Assembly (NCBI GenBank): GCA_008636105.1
Contig: VSDH01000029.1
Span: 1 to 34,508, forward strand
DNA length: 34,508 nt
Source: Candidatus Scalindua sediminis
Lineage (GTDB): Bacteria > Planctomycetota > Brocadiia > Brocadiales > Scalinduaceae
Direction: 5' to 3'
Under the pieces are notes generated by a model, which had not been told where the DNA came from, did no database searches, and was given only the letters and a program-made list of their open reading frames with translations. Positions 1-6,730 of the stretch are shown in pieces (position 1 is the first letter of the stretch; the number at the start of each line of letters is the position of its first letter). A program made the position numbers and the translations under genes.

Positions 1-823
1 TATACATTTTTAATATATACATACCAACATCTCTGGCTTCAAACGATATATGCCTCTTTCTTTGTAATAACGTTGACTTTTCCATTTTATAATTACGTAT
101 TACCTCATCTATTACCCTGTCAATCACCCCATCATCACTTATTCTCCTTTTTTGTGGTAAGTCTTCGTCTTTTTTCTCTTTTCGATCTATAAATTTCTTT
201 TGCACCCAACCCACAAACTTGTCACCTCCCAGGATCATTCCATACTTTACATCAGCCAGAAAATCTTTTTCCTTACCGGATACCTCCCGAATTAATTTTC
301 TATATTCTTTTCTCGAATCTTGTTTGTTTCTACCGAAACCATCCAATACAGCTTCACTATTTACCCATTTATGTACTTTCCTGGCGCTAACATAATCGTG
401 ATAGCTGCTCCACTTATACTTACTCAGTTTCTCAATTATACCAGCTCTTAGTGGATTTAAATGTATATAGAAACTTAACATATGCCAATAAGATTCTTCT
501 CCAACAACAATGCTCTTGTATCTCCCCTGAAATAGGTGACCGCTACGTTTATGCTCACGATTATAATAAATACTATAAGCGGTCTGTATCCATTGCATGG
601 TCCTTGAAAGATTTGGCTCATTTGTTCGTATAAGCATATGATAATGATTATTCATCAAAACAAATGCAAATATATCTAAACCAAACTTCTCTCTAGCTTT
701 TTCTACGTATTCTAAAAATTTGGAATAATCTTCATTGGTAAGAAAGATTTTTCCCCTACCAACACCTCTCGACATTATGTGATAGATTGCACCTTCATAT
801 TGTATTCTCCAAGGCCGTGCCAT
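1..823 (-). CDS. REP-associated tyrosine transposase (RAYT, Y1_Tnp family), 3' end beyond window
   Basis: The reading frame starts at the ATG at 823-821 and stays open to base 1, giving 274 codons without a stop, so the C-terminus lies outside the window. RAYTs are single-strand HUH nucleases of the IS200/IS605 superfamily that act on REP-type hairpins. The HUH pair is visible as H60-Y-H62 in MNNHYHM, and the probable catalytic tyrosine is Y119 in SFYIHLNPLRAGI. The WSSY motif typical of the family follows. The region past residue 150 is basic and ends in a stretch (ISFEARDVGMYILK) that resembles the helix-turn-helix tail of many RAYTs. Upstream, at 874-887, is the motif CAAGGTCTGACCCC. No frameshift was found, so the gene may be functional. 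It begins the accessory patch at the left end. Confidence 0.9.
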   Translation of the reverse strand, partial: MARPWRIQYEGAIYHIMSRGVGRGKIFLTNEDYSKFLEYVEKAREKFGLDIFAFVLMNNHYHMLIRTNEPNLSRTMQWIQTAYSIYYNREHKRSGHLFQGRYKSIVVGEESYWHMLSFYIHLNPLRAGIIEKLSKYKWSSYHDYVSARKVHKWVNSEAVLDGFGRNKQDSRKEYRKLIREVSGKEKDFLADVKYGMILGGDKFVGWVQKKFIDRKEKKDEDLPQKRRISDDGVIDRVIDEVIRNYKMEKSTLLQRKRHISFEARDVGMYILKMY

Positions 824-925
824 AATCCACATTGTTAATCAAATATTGTATCATGTCAAGCATATTCTGCTTTCAAGGTCTGACCCCATTTACACTTGAG
901 CAGCGTGTTAGATGAGTCCCAAATC

Positions 926-1351
926 TCACCCTCGATTAAAGGGATTTAGATTGCTGAGGTCCTCCTTTGTTACTTTGGTTTTGCCCAAGAGGTCCTTGCG
1001 GATGGCGAGGAAAATGTGGCTGACTAGCTCACCTTCCCTGTCCAGATCGCGTTTTTCCATATCCGCATATCTGATCCATGCGTCATATGCCTTGATGACA
1101 TCATCGCTGCCATAGAGCAGCAACTGATCTCTGGCTAACATCCGGTCCCGGTCTGCATCCTTTCCGGATACATCCTCGTCATGCATGATAGCCACTGCTG
1201 TCTCGGTGAAGTTCCTCAAGAAGCTGTTGTACGCCTCGCGTTTTTGGTCCGCAATTTTGAGCTTTAATTCCTTGTTCTTCTGGAGCAGGTAGGGAATCAC
1301 AGCTCCGAACACGGCGATGAGAGCGATAATGATTTCCTTGTATTCAGTCAT
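926..1351 (-). CDS. Hypothetical membrane-anchored protein
   Basis: This is a 141-residue protein that I cannot assign to a named family. Residues 6-23 (EIIIALIAVFGAVIPYLL) form one N-terminal hydrophobic segment, followed by a lysine-rich stretch. The remaining 110 residues are charged and probably helical, and are predicted to be cytoplasmic. Signal-anchor proteins of this kind are common in accessory DNA. The gene looks visibly richer in GC than the HNH gene next to it, suggesting a different origin. It sits between a RAYT and an HNH nuclease on the same strand. No clear Shine-Dalgarno sequence precedes the ATG. The function is unknown. Confidence 0.6.
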   Translation of the reverse strand: MTEYKEIIIALIAVFGAVIPYLLQKNKELKLKIADQKREAYNSFLRNFTETAVAIMHDEDVSGKDADRDRMLARDQLLLYGSDDVIKAYDAWIRYADMEKRDLDREGELVSHIFLAIRKDLLGKTKVTKEDLSNLNPFNRG

Positions 1352-1475
1352 AATCTAACGATTGAGTTCAAGGGCGGCGACTTATAACCAAAAAATCTGA
1401 TAAATAATGACACTCTTTCTTGAACCAAAAAAATACGAAAAATGTAAAGTATTAGCCGTCCCTTGCAACGATTGG

Positions 1476-2549
1476 TTAGGCCTTTTCCATTGTTACTATA
1501 TTTTTATTATACTCTTGTGCTGTAACCGTTTGATTTTTTATGTCTTCTTCAAACCAACAAGTGACAACAGGATTGTTAATATTAGTTATGTCTATCTTTT
1601 TTATGCCTTCTACTAAAATTCTAGCTATATATTCACTACTGGCAAAAAACCAATGCTTTAAAATTTTTTCATAATTCAATAAACCTCGGTTATTATCAAA
1701 CTCTGGATATTGCTCTAGAACTTTATAATACTGTACTTCTAACTGTCTTTTAAGTTCTGAAGAAATTTCTATATTTTCAGAATTTTGAAAAGGATTTTCC
1801 TTCTTCTCTCCATATAATAACATATGAAATTCACATATTTTTTTAGTATAACTCCTTAGAATAGAACTATAAAAGTGACCTTGGTCTGCAACCTCAGCTA
1901 TTTTTGATTTGGGATGTACAGTAGATAAAATGGAATATTTGACTATATCTTCTTTCCAATACGCTTTTCTCATCCAGTAGGTGGCTTCAAAAAAATGACT
2001 TTTCGAAATGTTGAAAACTTCAGTAATCATTAAGATTTGTTGCAAATTAAGTGTATTTTTACCTGAAAAATAGCTGTGAATTTCATCTTCTGAAATATTT
2101 AAAACTCTTGAAAAGTCTTTTTGTGTGTATTTGTAACTGTTTTCTCTCCATATTTCATATAATTTTATGCCCATTTCTTTTGAATTAGGTGTAAATTTAT
2201 TTTCCAATACATCAAGAGGTCTAAATTTATCTATATTAATCTTATATTTACTTTCATCATCAAATTCGTCTTTTATAAAAAGATTTGTATAACCTGAGTT
2301 TTTTATTTTATATTCTCTTAATGCTTTTTTATCTATAACATCCTTGTGCGCCATTTTGTGATGCTTATCACATAAATATATTAGGTTATCAGGATTATTA
2401 TTCTCTCTATTGCCATCTATATGATGATATTCATTATAGGTATGTTCATTGCAGTTTTTTATTGCACAGGAATGACCGCTTTCTATTGCTATATCTCTCC
2501 TAATTTTAACAGGAATAGTAGGTCTGTTATTTGTGTATTTTGATGTCAT
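1476..2549 (-). CDS. HNH endonuclease fused to an XRE-like helix-turn-helix
   Basis: The 357-residue protein begins with an HNH/McrA-type nuclease module. C28-x4-C33, H42-H43 (YHHIDGNRENN), N51/N55 and C60-x2-H63-H64 provide the zinc ligands and the beta-beta-alpha metal site. Residues about 135-185 (KYTQKDFSRVLNISEDEIHS…FSGKNTLNLQQILMITEVFNIS) look like an XRE/Cro helix-turn-helix. The C-terminal 170 residues are mostly helical and not recognised. The coding DNA is markedly AT-rich compared with flanking genes, and a recombinase remnant lies just downstream of its start on the other strand; both suggest horizontal acquisition. HNH proteins act in restriction, phage defence, homing or toxin systems, and the sequence does not decide among these. 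No methyltransferase or immunity partner is visible. Confidence 0.75.
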   Translation of the reverse strand: MTSKYTNNRPTIPVKIRRDIAIESGHSCAIKNCNEHTYNEYHHIDGNRENNNPDNLIYLCDKHHKMAHKDVIDKKALREYKIKNSGYTNLFIKDEFDDESKYKINIDKFRPLDVLENKFTPNSKEMGIKLYEIWRENSYKYTQKDFSRVLNISEDEIHSYFSGKNTLNLQQILMITEVFNISKSHFFEATYWMRKAYWKEDIVKYSILSTVHPKSKIAEVADQGHFYSSILRSYTKKICEFHMLLYGEKKENPFQNSENIEISSELKRQLEVQYYKVLEQYPEFDNNRGLLNYEKILKHWFFASSEYIARILVEGIKKIDITNINNPVVTCWFEEDIKNQTVTAQEYNKNIVTMEKA

Positions 2550-2634
2550 TTATAGTTAATAAAAGTAAGAGTTATGTTTATTGCCTAACAAGTTATTCTA
2601 TAGTTTCTGTATAGTAACGGATTTTATAAAATAT

Positions 2635-2664
2635 TTGACAAACTTCAAGCTATATCCTTATATT
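2635..2664 (+). promoter_or_regulatory. Sigma-70-type promoter
   Basis: TTGACA at 2635-2640 and TATATT at 2659-2664 are separated by 18 bases. It points toward the recombinase remnant and the thiolase-like gene, and could be the promoter of either. It was identified by eye only. Confidence 0.45.
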
Positions 2665-2713
2665 ATGAAATAGCACAAGTTGCCCCTGAAAAAGAAAATT
2701 TTACTTAATATAG

Positions 2714-2890
2714 TTTGAAGAGATCAAATTTCTAACGGGGTTTGCGACTCATCTGTTACAGGCCAATTATGATATACGTACTATTCAGGAATTACTGGGG
2801 CATAGTGATATAAGAACTACTATGATTTATACCCATACTATTAAGAGCGTATCAATTAAAGAGGCAAAGAGTCCTCTTGATTTTTTGTAA
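2714..2890 (+). pseudogene. C-terminal remnant of a tyrosine recombinase/integrase
   Basis: An open frame from just after a TAG at 2711 to the TAA at 2888 encodes [20 protein letters not shown] from base 2741, followed by [12 protein letters not shown]. This is the conserved C-terminal end of phage/integron-type integrases: HxLR-like box II region, the [10 protein letters not shown] helix, and the nucleophilic tyrosine in IYTH. The preceding catalytic Arg and the N-terminal core-binding domain are absent, so it cannot be a working enzyme. The remnant marks an old integration boundary between the accessory genes at 1-2549 and the metabolic genes that follow. Confidence 0.85.
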
Positions 2891-2948
2891 ATAATTTTCC
2901 ATGTTTGTTTGTATTTATCCGTAGTAATTTCTTAAAAAGGGAATTGTA

Positions 2949-4235
2949 ATGCGACCTGTATATATGATTTCGGGTGGTATAACCAAATTTAAAAAGGCTC
3001 ACCCTGATAAAGATTTCAGACTCATGGTCAAGCAGGCCTTTGACTATGCTATGAATGACGTGCCTAATCTAACCCTCGAGATGATCGATGGCAGCGTGGC
3101 ATCGTATTTTTCTGACCACTTCACACGTCAGCTAATGGCAGGAATAATGGTGCAGGATTATCTCGGCCTCTGCCCGAAACCATCAAAACGGATTGAAGGT
3201 GGTGGCGCAACAGGAGGATTATGCTTCCAGGCTGCCTGGGAATCCATTGCATCAGGGAGGATGAACGTATGTGTAGCATACGGATTTGAAACAATGTCCC
3301 GGGTTAACACATGGAAGGGAAACGAATTTATTGCACATGCCTCTGATACCAACTTTGATTACCCGGTGGGAGGGTTTTACACAGGATATTACGCAATGAT
3401 GGCCCAGAGGCATATGCATGAGTTTGGTACCACTGTTGAACAAATGGCACTCGTCTCCATAAAGAACCACGGCAATGCGCAATATAACTCATATGCGCAA
3501 AGTCCTATGAAACTAACTATTGAAGATGTAAGGTCATCAGCAATGGTCTCCACTCCTCTCACCATGCTAGATATTTGCGCAATGTCAGATGGCGCTGCAG
3601 TTGCAATCCTGGCCTCTGAAGATATGGCACAAAAACTCTCTGATAACCCTGTAAGGATTACGGGCATAGGTTCCGGTACAGATGCCATGAGGATGGCAGA
3701 TAGACCACATGGGAAGGTAATTCTTTTACCTCACGAATCTGAAGATGATTATAAGGAATTGAAATACCCGGGTGTTCATTCGTTTCGTGGGGGCAGAATG
3801 GCCTCAAAACTTGCATATGATATGGCAGGTATTAATAATCCACTAGAAGAACTGGATTTTGTTGAACTACACGATGCATACACATCATCAGAAATCCAGA
3901 CATATGAGGATATGGGTCTATGTAAATATGGTGAGGGTGGAGGGTTTATCGAAGAAGGTTATCCATTTATGCCTAACATAGATTACGGCATTAACCTTAA
4001 TGTAAAGAAGAGAATACCCGTAAACCCATCAGGAGGTTTATTAGCCTGTGGCCATCCTGTCGGAGCAACAGGAATTATGCAGGCCGTGTTTGCATCCTGG
4101 CAACTCCAAGGCACCATCAAAAAACATTTAGGAAATGATGAGTTGCAGTTAAAGAACATAAAAAGAGGAGCCATACATAGCCATGCAGGAACAGGAACAT
4201 ATATCACCATTTCGATACTTGAGAAATCTTCGTAA
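2949..4235 (+). CDS. Thiolase-superfamily protein lacking the nucleophilic Cys (SCP-x/Ltp2-like)
   Basis: The 428-residue protein has the thiolase fold of the SCP-x/archaeal type. The oxyanion and histidine motif GHPVGATG lies in NPSGGLLACGHPVGATG, and the conserved segments VELHDAYTSSE and QRHMHEFGTTVEQMA are present. Aligning AIRAG…GGMENMS of classical thiolases with SIASG…YGFETMS here puts Gly86 (GGGATGG) where the acyl-accepting Cys of CGSG/CASG should be. The C-terminal CxGxG is HAGTGT, so that Cys is absent too. Cys-less thiolase folds paired with a DUF35 protein are known as aldolases (Ltp2 of steroid side-chain breakdown), so C-C lyase or ligase chemistry on a CoA ester is more likely than thiolysis. 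AAAGGGA precedes the ATG. The gene is co-transcribed with the DUF35 gene 14 bp downstream. Confidence 0.85.
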   Translation: MRPVYMISGGITKFKKAHPDKDFRLMVKQAFDYAMNDVPNLTLEMIDGSVASYFSDHFTRQLMAGIMVQDYLGLCPKPSKRIEGGGATGGLCFQAAWESIASGRMNVCVAYGFETMSRVNTWKGNEFIAHASDTNFDYPVGGFYTGYYAMMAQRHMHEFGTTVEQMALVSIKNHGNAQYNSYAQSPMKLTIEDVRSSAMVSTPLTMLDICAMSDGAAVAILASEDMAQKLSDNPVRITGIGSGTDAMRMADRPHGKVILLPHESEDDYKELKYPGVHSFRGGRMASKLAYDMAGINNPLEELDFVELHDAYTSSEIQTYEDMGLCKYGEGGGFIEEGYPFMPNIDYGINLNVKKRIPVNPSGGLLACGHPVGATGIMQAVFASWQLQGTIKKHLGNDELQLKNIKRGAIHSHAGTGTYITISILEKSS

Positions 4236-4249
4236 ATTAGAGGGCTCAT

Positions 4250-4729
4250 ATGCAAAAAAAAATCAAATTGCAAGAAACCGAGGAAGGCACAATACTTTTT
4301 AATGTCGACCCAATCATAATTAAACATCATTATGAGATAGATTACATTCACAGTTATGCACAGGATTCTGCTTTTTTTGCAGGTCTGGCTAATAAAAAAT
4401 TGCTTGGCAGTAAATGCACTAAGTGTTCATACATCTTCGCAACTCCACGTTCTCACTGTATGGAATGTGGCGCCAAGACCGAATGGTATGAGCTTCCAAA
4501 GCAAGGAGAGGTTCACACGTTTACCACGTGTTATTTCGGTAGCGAGGCATTTCTCAAGGAAACACCATTTACGCTGATATTAGTAGAATTTGAGGGTGTG
4601 AATACGCTATTTCTTTCAAGATTAGTTGGGGTTAAACCAGAAAATGTAAAGATTGGGATGAAGATAAAGGCCCAGTTCTTGCGCAACAGCAAATTCAAAT
4701 CTACAGACGTTTATTTTGTACCAGCATAA
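4250..4729 (+). CDS. DUF35 zinc-ribbon/OB-fold protein, partner of the thiolase-like protein
   Basis: The 159-residue protein has a rubredoxin-like zinc ribbon with two CxxC knuckles (CTKC and CMEC, about residues 56-74). An OB-fold follows (GEVHTFTTCYFG … FTLILVEFEG … LVGVKPENVKIGMKIKAQF). DUF35 proteins bind thiolase-fold enzymes and hold the CoA moiety of the substrate; archaeal ACAT/HMG-CoA synthase, BbsAB and Ltp2-ChsH2 are examples. The gene follows its probable partner by 14 bp, with GAGGG upstream of the ATG, and most likely forms a stable complex with it. The first 40 residues are an N-terminal extension of the usual docking-helix type. The physiological substrate is not deducible. 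Confidence 0.88.
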   Translation: MQKKIKLQETEEGTILFNVDPIIIKHHYEIDYIHSYAQDSAFFAGLANKKLLGSKCTKCSYIFATPRSHCMECGAKTEWYELPKQGEVHTFTTCYFGSEAFLKETPFTLILVEFEGVNTLFLSRLVGVKPENVKIGMKIKAQFLRNSKFKSTDVYFVPA

Positions 4730-4750
4730 ATCAGCTCCCTTTCCGCCCGG

Positions 4751-4889
4751 CCCAGAGGCTGTGTCACAATTGTCATCCCGAACTTGTTTCGGGATCTCTC
4801 AGGTTGCTAAATTATTGAAATCATTAGATTCTGAAACAAGTTCAGAATGACATATTATGTGTTTTCTCTATTGTGACACAGCCTCCCAG
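4751..4889. mobile_element. MITE-like element with 15-bp perfect terminal inverted repeats and 5-bp target duplication
   Basis: AGGCTGTGTCACAAT (4756-4770) is exactly repeated in inverse orientation at 4870-4884. The 129-bp unit is flanked by the direct repeat CCCAG (4751-4755 and 4885-4889), a target-site duplication signature. The interior carries two inverted half-repeats: TGTCATCCCGAAC… at 4771-4797 and …GTTCAGAATGACA at 4826-4852. Each of these can also form its own small hairpin. There is no coding capacity. It lies between two convergent genes and could act as a bidirectional terminator. Confidence 0.85.
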
Positions 4890-4918
4890 TGGGAGGAAGG
4901 CATTGTTTATTCTCCCGG

Positions 4919-6730
4919 TTATTCATGGTAAATATTATGAAGACGATACACGTCATCAAGTTTTCGGTCTTGAGACAAAGTAATAGCAGTCTTAATAAGT
5001 GCAATATGGCTGTAAGCCTGGGGAAAATTTCCCAGGAGTCTCTTGGTTTTAAAATCAATGTCTTCGCTAAAAAGTCCTAAGTAGTTGCGATAACTCAAGA
5101 TTTTATTAAACATCTTGATCGCCTCTTCTTCTTCTCCGATCTTATACAAACTATGAATCATCCAAAATGTACAGACAGTAAATGCTGATTTTGAGACTCC
5201 AAAGTCATCTTCATTATTGTATCGATACATCAATCCATCTTTGCACAGTACTTCTTTGGTCTTTTGAACTGTACTAATATACTTTGGATCACCAGCCTCA
5301 ATAAAGCCATAATCTTCCATCAACAGATTAGCAGCATCAAAGTGATGACTGCCATAAGATTGCGTAAAAGCTCCCACCTGCTGATTCCATCCGTGAGTTA
5401 AAATATCATTTTTTATGATATTTCTTAATTTGAACCAATCCAGTATGTATTCATTCTGGCCAAGGATCGTAGCAATCTTGACCGCCCGATCCAGGGCTAC
5501 CCAACAGAGCACCTTTGAAAATACAAAATGTTTTTTACTTCGCCTAAATTCCCAGATCCCTTGATCCGGTTTTTTCCAATTTTTAGTAACATTCCGAACA
5601 AATGACCTGACTATAGTCCATAGCTCTTCCGTATTATCTAGCTTACTACCATAAATTGTAAAGTTATAATATATGAGATCCATCAAGACTCCATAGATAT
5701 CATGTTGCTGTTGTTTGTAAGCATCATTGCCTATTCTTACCGGCTTAGAATTTAAGTAACCTGAGAGATGGGGCAACGTCTCTTCTTTAAGCTTTTTCTC
5801 ACCATGAATTCCATACATGATTTGTATGGTTTCATTTTTATAAGGGGTTACGTTCAATACGTAGTTCAAGAAGGATTTTGCTGTGTAACCATGCCCAACT
5901 GTAACTAAAACAGAAACAGTCATAGAAGCATCACGAAGCCAACAAAATCGATAATCCCAATTTCTAGATTCACCTATGGTCTCCGGTAATGAAGTTGTTA
6001 CTGCTGCAATTAAGGCTCCTGTCTTTTCATAGGTCAACAATTTTAGAACTAAGGCACTACGATAAATTTCTTCATTATATTTTGGAAATTTGGTTGTATT
6101 GGTTGACCAATTTAGCCAATAGACTTTTGTTCTTTCAAACTGTAAATTGATTTGAGTAAGATTAGGAAGGATAATTTTTTGGTTATAGCTTAGTAAAAAA
6201 AATTGATCATGATCAAGGGTTATTATCTCCTTGTTGAGTATTTCTGTTAAATCAATGCTTGAATATAAATACAAAGATTCGTAAGGACCTTTTTTAGTAA
6301 AACTTTTGATATAATGCTTATTGATTTTATGATAGGTTTCGTGTTTTGCATACCAGAGTTTAGGATTATAGTTTATTGTGAATTGTGGTCTTCCGGAAAT
6401 ATGTTTAATATATCGAATTAGATCGGGCGGCCCATAATTGCTATGCTCACCAAGATCATATCTTGGCATAAAATCGATGATATCAAATTGATCTTTTCCT
6501 TTTTGGAAATGGGTTATAAGGATATTTGTATTTTTGATGTAATTTTGTTTAATCACATAGTCTGGAGATACTTGAATAGCAAACTCACCTCCTTTTTCAT
6601 TATCCAAAAGCTTACCAAATACAGTAAATGAGCTAAAAACAGGAAGACATAAAAAATCTATACTGGCTTTATCAGAGATTAAGGCCGCACTTTTGCAATT
6701 TCCAATAACACCGTAATTTAAGTTATCCAC
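4919..6730 (-). CDS. Glycoside hydrolase family 15 protein (glucoamylase/trehalase-like)
   Basis: The 603-residue protein is a full-length bacterial GH15. The N-terminal beta-sandwich domain spans about residues 1-230 and the (alpha/alpha)6 barrel starts near 235. Signatures are NWDYRFCWLRDAS (257-269), GNDAYKQQQHDIYG, GIWEFR carrying the probable general acid Glu, and CTFWMIHSLYKIG near the end. The GTG start at 6730 overlaps the last eight bases of the OtsA-OtsB gene (GTGGATAA), so the two are translationally coupled. In this setting trehalose or an alpha-glucan is a likely substrate, since GH15 trehalases are known. The sequence alone does not separate trehalase from glucoamylase. There is no signal peptide, so the enzyme is probably cytoplasmic. 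Confidence 0.88.
   Translation of the reverse strand: MDNLNYGVIGNCKSAALISDKASIDFLCLPVFSSFTVFGKLLDNEKGGEFAIQVSPDYVIKQNYIKNTNILITHFQKGKDQFDIIDFMPRYDLGEHSNYGPPDLIRYIKHISGRPQFTINYNPKLWYAKHETYHKINKHYIKSFTKKGPYESLYLYSSIDLTEILNKEIITLDHDQFFLLSYNQKIILPNLTQINLQFERTKVYWLNWSTNTTKFPKYNEEIYRSALVLKLLTYEKTGALIAAVTTSLPETIGESRNWDYRFCWLRDASMTVSVLVTVGHGYTAKSFLNYVLNVTPYKNETIQIMYGIHGEKKLKEETLPHLSGYLNSKPVRIGNDAYKQQQHDIYGVLMDLIYYNFTIYGSKLDNTEELWTIVRSFVRNVTKNWKKPDQGIWEFRRSKKHFVFSKVLCWVALDRAVKIATILGQNEYILDWFKLRNIIKNDILTHGWNQQVGAFTQSYGSHHFDAANLLMEDYGFIEAGDPKYISTVQKTKEVLCKDGLMYRYNNEDDFGVSKSAFTVCTFWMIHSLYKIGEEEEAIKMFNKILSYRNYLGLFSEDIDFKTKRLLGNFPQAYSHIALIKTAITLSQDRKLDDVYRLHNIYHE

Noticed and set aside
451..633. A 60-residue plus-strand frame
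   Set aside because: It is antisense to the RAYT frame, which runs without a stop from 823 to base 1 and carries the HUH motif.
4919..6730. Apparent loss of the classical GH15 catalytic base (SKSAF instead of EGAF)
   Set aside because: The form ..AF..CTFW followed by GLFSEDID and GNFPQAYS is, as I recall, standard in the large bacterial GH15 subfamily to which this belongs, so it is not evidence of inactivation.
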